Origin: Pararhodobacter aggregans
GTDB lineage: Bacteria; Pseudomonadota; Alphaproteobacteria; Rhodobacterales; Rhodobacteraceae
NCBI RefSeq assembly: GCF_003075525.1
Contig: NZ_QDDR01000016.1
Location: 45,236 to 109,235 of the forward strand
Reading direction: 5' to 3'
Length of the DNA stretch: 64,000 bases
Numbering within the stretch: the first letter of the stretch is position 1; the number at the start of each line of letters is the position of its first letter. The translations under genes and the position numbers were made by a program. Under the pieces are notes generated by a model, which was given only the letters and a program-made list of their open reading frames with translations, searched no databases and was not told where the DNA came from. Positions 25,533 through 33,410 of the stretch are shown here, in pieces.

Positions 25533-26711
25533 TCAGGCCGGGATCAGGCGCAGCGGCACCCGGGCAAAGCCCGAGGCATTGTTGTTGATCTTGCGTTCGG
25601 CGGGGCCGGTCGGCTCGATCCGGCGGACACGCGACACCAGCGCGCCGATGATGGCCGAATATTCCATCCTGGACAGCGCCTGCCCGGCACAGGCATGAAC
25701 CCCCGCGCCGAAAGCCATATGGCCCAGCACCTTGCGCCGGTCGACGCGGAAGGCGTCGGGATCGTCCCAGACCGCCGGATCGCGCCCCACCACGTTGAGG
25801 AAGGACGCCACCTTGTCCCCGGCCCTGAGCGGCACGCCCCACAGATCGGTATCGCGGGTCACGCCGCGGCCGACGGTGCGCGCAGGCGGCTCCATGCGCA
25901 GCGTTTCCTCGAAGGCGGTGCGCACCAGCTCCGGCGCCTCGCGCAGGCGGTCCCATTGGTCGGGGTTGTCGGCCAGCAGCTTCAAGCCGTTGCCGATGGC
26001 CAGGATCGTGGTGTCGAACCCGGCGCTGAAGATGATGACCACCAGCGTCTGCGCGTCTTCCAGCGACAGGATCCCCTCGTCGGCCATGCGGAAGATCTGG
26101 CCGCCCATGCTGTCGGGGCGGAAATTCTCGCGCCGCATCTGATGGGCGAACCATTCCAGCACATCGCCGCTGCGCGCCTTGCAATCGAGGAAGATCTGAT
26201 TGCCCGGCACGTTGGAATTGAAGGCGAGGTCGGCCCAGGGCAGCAGCCGCGGCCGGTCCATGTCGATCACGCCCAGAATGTCGGGAAAGACCTTGAGCAC
26301 GTAACGCGCGGCGATGTCCTCGACGCCGTCGACCTCGCCCATCGCCACGATCTCGTCGGCCATCGTCTCGGCCTCGGCGCGGAAATAGGCGTCGTATTCC
26401 TTCAGCGCAAGCGGCGAGAACAGGCTCATCATCGGCTTGCGGACCCGGCCGTGGTCGGGTGGATCCTCCTGCACCAGGGTCTTGCGGATGAACTCGCGCT
26501 CGCCGAAAGCCTTCACGGTCGAGGTGAAGACCTCCCATTCCTTGAACATGACCTGCGCCAGCGCATGGCGGCCGGTGACATAGACACCGTAAGGCTCCAG
26601 CCAGCAGACCGGCGCCTGTGCCAGCGCCTCGCTCATGATCTGCAGATTGTCGGGAATCGTCTCGTAGGTGAACGGATCGAGGGCGATCCGGGGCACATCC
26701 AGAAGCGTCAT
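25533..26711 (-). CDS. Cytochrome P450 (soluble bacterial class)
   Basis: A 392-aa soluble P450. The haem-ligand loop is FGAGVHACAG with Cys341, the I-helix oxygen-activation motif is AGFDTT (residues 230-235), and the K-helix ExxR is E269-R272. It would hydroxylate or O-demethylate a small substrate using electrons from a ferredoxin. No ferredoxin or ferredoxin reductase gene was found in the window, so partners must come from elsewhere. It starts the leftward run with a TRAP transporter and two dehydrogenases and diverges from two MmgE/PrpD genes across an intergenic region carrying two ATTGTATGAT sites. Confidence 0.9.
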   Translation of the reverse strand: MTLLDVPRIALDPFTYETIPDNLQIMSEALAQAPVCWLEPYGVYVTGRHALAQVMFKEWEVFTSTVKAFGEREFIRKTLVQEDPPDHGRVRKPMMSLFSPLALKEYDAYFRAEAETMADEIVAMGEVDGVEDIAARYVLKVFPDILGVIDMDRPRLLPWADLAFNSNVPGNQIFLDCKARSGDVLEWFAHQMRRENFRPDSMGGQIFRMADEGILSLEDAQTLVVIIFSAGFDTTILAIGNGLKLLADNPDQWDRLREAPELVRTAFEETLRMEPPARTVGRGVTRDTDLWGVPLRAGDKVASFLNVVGRDPAVWDDPDAFRVDRRKVLGHMAFGAGVHACAGQALSRMEYSAIIGALVSRVRRIEPTGPAERKINNNASGFARVPLRLIPA

Positions 26712-26822
26712 GGCTCCTCCTTCGCGCGGCCGGGGTCAAGCCCGGTGCGGCTTACGCATCGCCCCTTTGCCACCGCCTTCCTCCGCGGTGATGGCCGGGT
26801 CGAACCTGCATACTGTATAGCA

Positions 26823-26836
26823 ATCATACAATCATA
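26823..26836. promoter_or_regulatory. Exact inverted copy of the TATGATTGTATGAT site
   Basis: ATCATACAATCATA is the reverse complement of the 14-mer before FAD monooxygenases B and C. It lies 112 bp upstream of the P450 start. TACTGTATA immediately precedes it and could be a -10 region. The rest of the 26712-27134 gap shows no gene. Confidence 0.6.
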
Positions 26837-26963
26837 ACTCAAGAACAATGGCCTTAGCCAAGAAATTCCCGCCCCTGCCAGCAATTCCTGTTTTATTTCA
26901 ATCAGATGAAGGCGCCGTGGCGCGCAGGAGCCGCTGAGCGAGTTTAAGGTTGATTATGGTAGT

Positions 26964-26976
26964 ATTGTATGATGAT
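26964..26976. promoter_or_regulatory. Second ATTGTATGATGAT site in the P450/PrpD intergenic region
   Basis: ATTGTATGATGAT is identical to bases 5488-5500 before FAD monooxygenase B. It lies about 160 bp before the MmgE/PrpD start, so the two sites in this divergent region could each serve one direction. Confidence 0.55.
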
Positions 26977-27134
26977 TCTGAAGCCAACCCCCGACTCGCA
27001 GCGATACCACCGCGGCCGACCCGCGAATCGCCGGACCGGGAGGTGCCTTTCCTGCGGCCCCGCGCCGCGCATCGACCGAACCGCGGCGCCGGGCCCTGCC
27101 CCGCCGCCCATCCACCGCGTCCGAGGAGACCCCC

Positions 27135-28499
27135 ATGACCGCAACCGCAACGCCGCAGGGCGTGTCCCAGGCCCTGGCCGACCACCTCGCCACCCAGCGC
27201 CCCGAGGCGATCAGCGACCGCGACCGGCACGAGGCCCGCCGGGCGCTGGTCAATATCGTCGGCTGCGCGCTGGGCGGGGCCGAGCATGAGGCGGTCGAGA
27301 TCGCCATCGCCGCCCGCGGCCCCTTCGGCGGGGCGCCGACCGCCCGGGCGCTGGGCCGCCGCGAGGGCTTCGACCCGCTGCTGGCCTCGCTGCTCAACGG
27401 CATCAGCTCGCATGTCCATGATTTCGACGACACCACGCCGTCGAACTACATCCACCCGACCTCGCCCGTGGCCTCGGCGCTCTTTTCCTATGCCAGCGCC
27501 AACCCGGTCAGCGGCGCGGATTTCCTGCATGCCTTCATCCTGGGATACGAGGCCGTCACCCGGATCGGCAACGCCACCTATCCCGCGCATTACCAGGCGG
27601 GCTGGCATTCCACCGGCTCGATCGGCGTTTTCGGCGCGGCGGCGGCGATCGGCCGGCTGATGGGCCTGAACCCCGAGCAGATGCGCCACGCGCTGGGGCT
27701 GGCCGCGACCCAGGCCGCCGGGATCCGCGATAATTTCGGCGCCATGGCGAAATCGCTGCATCCCGGCCGCTCGGCCGAGGCGGGCTATATGGCGGCGCTG
27801 CTGGCGGCGAAGGGCTTCACCGCCGGGCCGACCCCGCTGGAAGGCCCGCGCGGCTTTGCCCATGTCACGACCGGCACCTCGGGCACGTTCGATCTGTCGC
27901 TTGTCACCCGCGACCTCGGGCGCGACCCGCTGCTGCACGAGAATACCTACAAGCCCTTCCCCTGCGGCATCGTCGTGCATCCGACCATCGACGCCTGCCT
28001 GCAACTGGTCGCGGCGCATGACCTCACCCCCGCGATGATCGAGGCGGTCGAGCTGGACGTGGCGCCGCTGGTGCTGGACCTGTGCAACCAGAAGGACATC
28101 ACCGTCGGGCTGCAGGGCAAGTTCTCGATCTACCACGCCGCCGGGATCGCGCTGGCCCGCCACCGCGCCGGACGCGAGGAATTCAGCGACGAGACGGTGA
28201 ACGCCGCCGATGTGAAGGCGATGCGCGCCCGCGTCACGCCCCGCGCCTCGGACACGGTGCCCGAGGATGGGGTGCATGTGACGCTCCGGCTCAAGGACGG
28301 GCGGGTGCTGACCAAGGAATTGGACGCCTCCATCGGCAATATCCGCAGGCCCCTGTCCGACGACCAGTTGGCGCAGAAGTTCCGCGATCAGGCCGAGGTG
28401 CTGACGCCCGCCCGGACCGAGGCCCTGATCGGGGCGCTCTGGTCCCTCGACAGCGCGGCCGACATGGCCACGATCATCGACTTGGCCACGCCGGAATGA
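27135..28499 (+). CDS. MmgE/PrpD family protein 1
   Basis: A 454-aa protein of the MmgE/PrpD family, which includes 2-methylcitrate dehydratase and cis-aconitate decarboxylase and acts on tricarboxylic-type acids. Typical features are the helical N-terminal half with the conserved HVHDFDDT region, PTSPVASALF, a GWHSTGSIGVFGAAAA stretch, and the KPFPCGIVVHPTIDA block in the later half. The ATG at 27135 is preceded by GAGGAGA. It overlaps the second family member by 4 bp. Hydration, dehydration or decarboxylation of a ring-cleavage acid is plausible, but the exact reaction is open. Confidence 0.87.
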   Translation: MTATATPQGVSQALADHLATQRPEAISDRDRHEARRALVNIVGCALGGAEHEAVEIAIAARGPFGGAPTARALGRREGFDPLLASLLNGISSHVHDFDDTTPSNYIHPTSPVASALFSYASANPVSGADFLHAFILGYEAVTRIGNATYPAHYQAGWHSTGSIGVFGAAAAIGRLMGLNPEQMRHALGLAATQAAGIRDNFGAMAKSLHPGRSAEAGYMAALLAAKGFTAGPTPLEGPRGFAHVTTGTSGTFDLSLVTRDLGRDPLLHENTYKPFPCGIVVHPTIDACLQLVAAHDLTPAMIEAVELDVAPLVLDLCNQKDITVGLQGKFSIYHAAGIALARHRAGREEFSDETVNAADVKAMRARVTPRASDTVPEDGVHVTLRLKDGRVLTKELDASIGNIRRPLSDDQLAQKFRDQAEVLTPARTEALIGALWSLDSAADMATIIDLATPE

Positions 28500-29818
28500 G
28501 CGCGCCCTCCCCCTCGGCGGCGCTGGCCCGCTTCGCCGCCGAGACCCCGACCCGGGCGATCCCGCCCGCGCTGCGCGACCTCGCCCGGCGCTCGGTCACC
28601 AGTGCGCTGGCCGCGGGCATCGCCGGGCGCCGCGACCCGGATGCGGCGGCGATGCTGCGGGTGCTGACCCGCCTGTCCGGCCCCGCGCGGGCCGGGGTGA
28701 TCGCGGGCGGGCCGCGGCTGGACGTGACCCGGGCGGCCTTTGCCAATGCCATGCTCTGCAACCTTCTCGATTTCGACGACACCCATGCGCCGACCATCCT
28801 GCACCCGACCGCGCCCGTCCTCGGCGCGGTCATGGCGCTGGCCGAGGATCGGGGGACCGCCCCGGCCGAGGCGATGACCGCCTTCACCCTGGGCTGCGAA
28901 GTCGCGTGCCGTCTGGCCGATGCCATCTCGCCCGAGCATTACCGCCGCGGCTGGCACATCACCGCCACGACCGGCGCGCTGGGGGCGGCGCTGGCCTCGG
29001 CGCGTCTGCTGGGTCTGGACGCCGAGCGCAGCCTCTGGGCACTGGGCCATGCCACCGCGCAGGCCTCGGGCACGGTCGAGACACTGGGCACCATGGCCAA
29101 GAGCACCGGCGTCGGCAACGCGGCGCAAGCCGGGGTGCTGGCGGCGCTGATGGCGGCCGAGGGGGTGGCGGGGCCGGAAACGCCGCTGGAAGGCCCGCGC
29201 GGCTACCTGCGGCTGGTGACCGACCGGCCGGATCTGGAGGGGTTGGCGCGGGGCCTCGGACACGACTGGTCCTTCGCCCGCAACATGCCCAAGCCCTATC
29301 CCTGCGGCGTGGTGCTGAACCCGGTGATCGAGGCGGCGCTGGCGCTCAGGGCGGAGTTGGGCGATGCCCCCATCGCCCGGATCGAGATCGCCGGATGCCA
29401 GCTGCTCCTCGACCGCACCGACCGCCCGCTCGCCCGCCTGCCGCGCGACCTTCAGGTCTGCGCCCAGCATTGCGTCAGCGCGGCGCTGCTGCGCGGCCGC
29501 TTCGGCCCGGCCGAGGTCGATGCCGAGGCCGCCGGTGACCCGCGGATCGCCGCGCTCCGCGCCCGCCTCGGCCCCATGGTCGTGGATCCCGCGCTCACCG
29601 TCGACGGCGCCCGGGTGACGCTGTGGCTGGCGGACGGCCGCACCCTCTCGCGCACCGTGGTTGAGGCCGAGGGCAGCCCCGGCCGGCCCTTGGGCGATGC
29701 CGCGCTGGCCACGAAGCTGCGCGCGCAATGTGGCGATCCGGCCGAGGCCGAGGCCCTGCTGACGGCGCTGGCCGGGATCTGGACCGACGTGCCCCTCGCG
29801 GCCCTGACCGGCCGATAA
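28496..29818 (+). CDS. MmgE/PrpD family protein 2
   Basis: A second MmgE/PrpD member (440 aa) that starts inside the stop of the first (ATGA). It shares the same blocks: LLDFDDTHAP, HPTAPVLGAV, GWHITATTGALGAALA, ETPLEGPRGYL and KPYPCGVVLNP. The chosen ATG gives normal family length. Close tandem paralogues with translational coupling suggest either a heteromeric enzyme or two consecutive steps on similar acids. A strong bidirectional terminator follows 3 bp after the stop. Confidence 0.87.
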   Translation: MSAPSPSAALARFAAETPTRAIPPALRDLARRSVTSALAAGIAGRRDPDAAAMLRVLTRLSGPARAGVIAGGPRLDVTRAAFANAMLCNLLDFDDTHAPTILHPTAPVLGAVMALAEDRGTAPAEAMTAFTLGCEVACRLADAISPEHYRRGWHITATTGALGAALASARLLGLDAERSLWALGHATAQASGTVETLGTMAKSTGVGNAAQAGVLAALMAAEGVAGPETPLEGPRGYLRLVTDRPDLEGLARGLGHDWSFARNMPKPYPCGVVLNPVIEAALALRAELGDAPIARIEIAGCQLLLDRTDRPLARLPRDLQVCAQHCVSAALLRGRFGPAEVDAEAAGDPRIAALRARLGPMVVDPALTVDGARVTLWLADGRTLSRTVVEAEGSPGRPLGDAALATKLRAQCGDPAEAEALLTALAGIWTDVPLAALTGR

Positions 29819-29821
29819 GCA

Positions 29822-29847
29822 AAAAGGGGCGCCGCGGCGCCCCTTTT
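29822..29847. terminator. Perfect bidirectional intrinsic terminator
   Basis: A perfect 26-bp palindrome: AAAA, GGGGCGCCG, its complement CGGCGCCCC, then TTTT. It lies between the convergent PrpD and FAD monooxygenase C genes, three bases from each stop codon, and gives a GC stem with a T-run in both directions. Confidence 0.85.
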
Positions 29848-29850
29848 CTG

Positions 29851-31035
29851 TCAGCGGTCCATGTGGGTTTCCAGCGACTTGGTGAACCCGGCCATCTGCC
29901 GCACCACATCCGGCTCATCCGGCAGGCGGCGCAGGAAGGCCAGCCGCTCGTCCAGCCAGCTGTCCTGATAGGCGTGGAAGATCAGCCGCTTGTTGACCAC
30001 CGCCTGCGGCGAGGCGCGTTCGATGAACATCTGGCGGCGACGGTCGGAATAGCTGTCCAGATGATCCTCGGACGCCCCTTCCAGCAGGATCGCCGTCATC
30101 ACCTCCAAGAGGTGATAGACGTCGAAGAGGCCCGAGGTCAGCCCCAGCCCGCCCGTCGGGTTGGTGATATGCGCCGCATCCCCCGCCAGCACCACGCGGC
30201 CCACCCGCATGGTATCGGCGCAGCGCTGGTGCATCCGGTAGGGCGAATATTGCACCAGTTCGTAATCCTCGATCCCCGGGGCATAGGTGCGGTAGAAGGC
30301 ATCCATCCGCTCGGGCACGCCATCGAGCGGCAGGGCTGCATCCTCCATCACCGTGATCCGCCACAGGTCGCTGTCGTCGATCCGTACGATGATCGCGCCA
30401 TAGACCGGGTCCATGGTCAGGTTCGACAACAGGAATCCGTGCTGGCGGAAATCGTGGCGGACATTGGTGGCGATGAACCGCTCGGGATGGGTGATGCCGA
30501 AGAAATTGAGCTTGAGCAGCTTCTCGCGCACCGTGCTGCCGCCGCCATCGGCGCCGATCACCCAATCGTACCGCTCCTCGACCGGGCCCTGCGGCGTCTG
30601 CAGGGTCACGCTGACGCCCGAGGCATCCTGCGTCAGCCCGCTGATCCTGGTGCCGAACCGAACCGAGGTCCCGGGCAGGCGCTCCAGATGCTGCCAGGCG
30701 ATGCGGGCCAGCTCGTTCTGGCCCAGATGCAGGTTGTAGGGATAGGGCGTGATCGGGTCGAGCGCCTCCAGCGACCAGTTGATCCGCTCATTGGTGCGAA
30801 ACAGCCAATGCGAGAATTCCTGCTTCACGAAGCCGATCTTGCGCGCGTCGTCCAGCACGCCCAGCCGGTCCAGCCCCTCCAGCACCGACCAATGGTAGAC
30901 CATGGCGCGGGGCGAATTGACGATCTCGGGCTCGGCCTCGACCAGCGAGACCCGGATACCGGCCCGGGCCAGCCCCAGCGCCGTCAGAAACCCGACCGGC
31001 CCGCCGCCCGCCACCAGAACATGCTTGTCGCTCAT
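29851..31035 (-). CDS. FAD-dependent aromatic-ring monooxygenase, paralogue C
   Basis: Third class A flavin monooxygenase (394 aa), with GGGPVG near residues 10-15, the DG motif IGADGGGS and the GD motif LAGDAAHITNPTGGLG. It differs from A and B in the central region (RHDFRQHGFLLSNLTMDPVYG instead of the LPFES-GYARANM-MDDV form, where part of the active site is expected), so its substrate may differ. The ATG at 31035 follows GGGGAGGGG. It is a single-gene unit between a terminator and the divergent region toward tetR. The exact 14-mer site lies 72 bp upstream. Confidence 0.9.
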   Translation of the reverse strand: MSDKHVLVAGGGPVGFLTALGLARAGIRVSLVEAEPEIVNSPRAMVYHWSVLEGLDRLGVLDDARKIGFVKQEFSHWLFRTNERINWSLEALDPITPYPYNLHLGQNELARIAWQHLERLPGTSVRFGTRISGLTQDASGVSVTLQTPQGPVEERYDWVIGADGGGSTVREKLLKLNFFGITHPERFIATNVRHDFRQHGFLLSNLTMDPVYGAIIVRIDDSDLWRITVMEDAALPLDGVPERMDAFYRTYAPGIEDYELVQYSPYRMHQRCADTMRVGRVVLAGDAAHITNPTGGLGLTSGLFDVYHLLEVMTAILLEGASEDHLDSYSDRRRQMFIERASPQAVVNKRLIFHAYQDSWLDERLAFLRRLPDEPDVVRQMAGFTKSLETHMDR

Positions 31036-31106
31036 GCGTCCCCTCCCCTCGCACCCAGCTGCTGCCGGGGGCCGCCGCGAAGCAGCGCCCTCAGCGAGGA
31101 AAGTGA

Positions 31107-31120
31107 TATGATTGTATGAT
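31107..31120. promoter_or_regulatory. TATGATTGTATGAT operator-like site before FAD monooxygenase C
   Basis: Identical to the 14-mer at 5484-5497 and to the inverted copy at 26823-26836. It stands between the monooxygenase start and the 3' end of tetR, so only the monooxygenase can be its target. Confidence 0.6.
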
Positions 31121-31148
31121 CGTGTGTGTCAAGGCCCCGGACCGGGCG

Positions 31149-31820
31149 TCAGGCCAACCGCCTGTCCCGCTCGAGCGCGTCGAGGATCAGGTCGAGTCCA
31201 TAGGCGAATTCCGCCGCCGGGTCATAGCCTTCCTGCAGCAGCACCGTCGCGGCCTCGGTCAGGCAGGGGTAATCCGTGGCGGAGAGCTGCGGCAGGAACA
31301 CCGCCTCGGTCATCCCGGCGAAGTCCTCGGCCCCGGCGAAGGGCAGGCTCGCCTCCTGCAGGGCAAAGCCGTAGAGGTAGCTGTCCAGCAACCAATTGGC
31401 GTGGATCGCCCGGCGGACCGGAAACCCAGCCCGGCGCAGGACCTCCATCAGCGCCTCGCGGTGCCGCAGCGTGGCCGGGCCCGAGGCGGTGCGCGATTCC
31501 ATCAGCCCGATGGCCCAAGAATGGCGGGCGAGCGCGGCGCGCGCCGACAGCGCCCATCCCCGCACCGCCGCCTGCCAGTCGGCTTGCGCCTCGGGCAGCG
31601 CGATCTCGGCGAAGACCAGATCGACCATGCCGTCCAGCAATTCCTCCTTGTCGCGGACGTGGTGATAGAGCGACATCGCCCCCGCCCCCAGCTCGCGCGC
31701 CAGTTTGCGCATGCTCAGCGCCTCGATCCCGGCCGCGTCGGCCAGCGCCAGCGCCCGGCGCAGCACCCGCTCCTTGCTGAGGGGTTCCTGCCCCCCGGCG
31801 CCCTCGGCCTCTGCGCTCAC
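31149..31820 (-). CDS. TetR-family transcriptional repressor (TetR_C type)
   Basis: A 223-aa regulator with an N-terminal HTH (about residues 15-60; MRKLARELGAGAMSLYHHVRDKEEL) and a C-terminal domain like that of tetracycline-repressor proteins. The start is put at GTG 31820 because GGGAGG lies 5 bases upstream; another GTG at 31826 overlaps that ribosome site. It is divergent from a small membrane-protein gene, and two palindromes in the gap between them are likely operators for both directions. Confidence 0.85.
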   Translation of the reverse strand: MSAEAEGAGGQEPLSKERVLRRALALADAAGIEALSMRKLARELGAGAMSLYHHVRDKEELLDGMVDLVFAEIALPEAQADWQAAVRGWALSARAALARHSWAIGLMESRTASGPATLRHREALMEVLRRAGFPVRRAIHANWLLDSYLYGFALQEASLPFAGAEDFAGMTEAVFLPQLSATDYPCLTEAATVLLQEGYDPAAEFAYGLDLILDALERDRRLA

Positions 31821-31844
31821 CGGCACCTCCCTGGCATGGCGATC

Positions 31845-31886
31845 TTGACAACCCGTACGGCGTACGGCAAATCGTACAGCGTACGG
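31845..31886. promoter_or_regulatory. Tandem TetR operators and a -35 element
   Basis: CCGTAC-GGC-GTACGG (31853-31867) and CGTAC-AGC-GTACG (31873-31885) are palindromes of the same type, with centres 19 bp apart. TTGACA at 31845-31850 fits a -35 box for rightward transcription, so bound repressor would cover the promoter. Confidence 0.65.
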
Positions 31887-31987
31887 ACGCGATACTCCAC
31901 CGGTCCGTTTCCACCGACCGAACCACCCCTGTTACCCCACCCATCCCCCGTCCGCCACCGCGGGACGGGCCACAGAAGGACTGGCCG

Positions 31988-32455
31988 ATGACCTCCTCAG
32001 CCCCGCTCGACGACCCGCAGATCCCGGTGAAGATCCAGCTCGCCGCCGCCTGGACCAGCTTCATGTTCCTCTATCTCTATGTCGATCACCTGGTCCTCTA
32101 TAAGCCCGGTCATCTGCAACGGATCCTCGAAGGCTATGTCTGGGAATTCGAGGTCAGCCAGAGCTTCCTGGTCATGGCCTTCACCTCGGTCGCGATCCCG
32201 GCCTTCATGATCCTGGCCTCGCTGATCCTGAGCGCCCCGGCGGTCCGCATCACCTCGCTGGTCGTGGGGCTGGTCTACATCCCCTATTCGGCGGTCAACG
32301 CGGCGGGCGAGAGCTGGACGATCTTCTTCGGCCTCTCCATCGGGCTGGAGTTGCTGCTCCTGATCTTCATCCTGCGCACCGCCTGGACCTGGCCCCGCAG
32401 CGGCGTGGCCGACCCGGGCCTGCGGGGTCCTACTTCTGCCGTGCGGTCGCGCTGA
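31988..32455 (+). CDS. Small four-helix membrane protein (DUF6326-like)
   Basis: A 155-aa protein with four hydrophobic segments and a short charged tail. The stretch KIQLAAAWTSFMFLYLYVDH resembles small proteins I recall as DUF6326, but this name is from memory. No catalytic motif is visible. Its only clear partner is the divergent TetR repressor, as is usual for repressor-controlled transport or resistance proteins. The 3' end overlaps the convergent ABC permease gene by 26 bp. Confidence 0.7.
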   Translation: MTSSAPLDDPQIPVKIQLAAAWTSFMFLYLYVDHLVLYKPGHLQRILEGYVWEFEVSQSFLVMAFTSVAIPAFMILASLILSAPAVRITSLVVGLVYIPYSAVNAAGESWTIFFGLSIGLELLLLIFILRTAWTWPRSGVADPGLRGPTSAVRSR

Positions 32456-33410
32456 TGGCGACGGCCGCCAGGATGACAAGGCCCGTGGTGACCTCCTTGA
32501 AGAAAGGGTCGATGTTCAGGATGTTGAAGCCGTTGTTTATCAGCGCCAGCATGTAGACCCCGGCGACCGACCGCCAGATCGCGCCCTTGCCGCCATAGAT
32601 GCTCGTGCCCCCGATGATGACGGCGGCGATCACCTCGAGTTCCATGCCGACGGCGATGCCCGCATTGCCCATGGACACCCGCGACACCGCAATGGCCGCG
32701 GCAAGGCCCGCAGCGAGACCGGAGAGCACGAAGGTAAGGGTGCGGATGCGGCGGGTGCGGATCCCCGACAGGATCGACGCCTCTTCGTTGCCGCCGACGG
32801 CATAGACATGCCGGCCGAACACGGTCCCGTTTAGCAGGACCATCAGCAGCCCGACCGCCACGACCAGAACCAGAATGGCAATGTGCACGCTGCCGATCGT
32901 CCCGCGTCCAAGCCAGGTAAAGGCCGCATCGCGGACCGGGATCAGCGTCCCCCCGGTGACAAGGATGGCGATGCCGCGGAACACCATCGCCGTCGCAAGG
33001 GTCGCCAGGAAGGAATGGATGCTGAGGTACGAGACCACGAGCCCGTTGAACAATCCCAGGGCCAGACCGACCACCGGCGCCGCGAGCAATCCCAGAACCG
33101 GATCGACATTGACCGCAACCCAGGCGGCGGACACCCCGCAGACAGCGAACATGGCCCCCACCGACAGATCGAAACCGCCGCAGATCACCACCATTGTCAT
33201 GGCCGCGGCCATGATCGCCAGCGGCGCATTCTGGTTCAGGATGTTGAGCAGGTTGCGGGCGGTCAGGAAGGAGGGGCTCAGGCTGGACAGGGCGATCATC
33301 AGCAGGACGATCACGATGGCGACCGCGTTCCTCTGCACGAACCGCAGGACGGCACCGGCAGCAGGACGGGGCAAGGCGGGCTTCGGGCCGGTCAGGGTCG
33401 AGGGGGTCAT
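32430..33410 (-). CDS. Sugar-type ABC transporter permease (RbsC-like)
   Basis: A 326-aa permease with about eight to ten membrane segments of the ribose/xylose family, including the conserved GGFDLSVGAMFAVCG near the middle and GGTSIYGGKGAIWRSVAG later. It overlaps the ATPase gene by 4 bp. It is the last gene of the leftward RibB, LLM oxygenase, binding protein, ATPase, permease operon. The transported compound is probably the LLM oxygenase substrate and may carry a sugar or polyol part. Confidence 0.92.
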   Translation of the reverse strand: MTPSTLTGPKPALPRPAAGAVLRFVQRNAVAIVIVLLMIALSSLSPSFLTARNLLNILNQNAPLAIMAAAMTMVVICGGFDLSVGAMFAVCGVSAAWVAVNVDPVLGLLAAPVVGLALGLFNGLVVSYLSIHSFLATLATAMVFRGIAILVTGGTLIPVRDAAFTWLGRGTIGSVHIAILVLVVAVGLLMVLLNGTVFGRHVYAVGGNEEASILSGIRTRRIRTLTFVLSGLAAGLAAAIAVSRVSMGNAGIAVGMELEVIAAVIIGGTSIYGGKGAIWRSVAGVYMLALINNGFNILNIDPFFKEVTTGLVILAAVAISATARQK

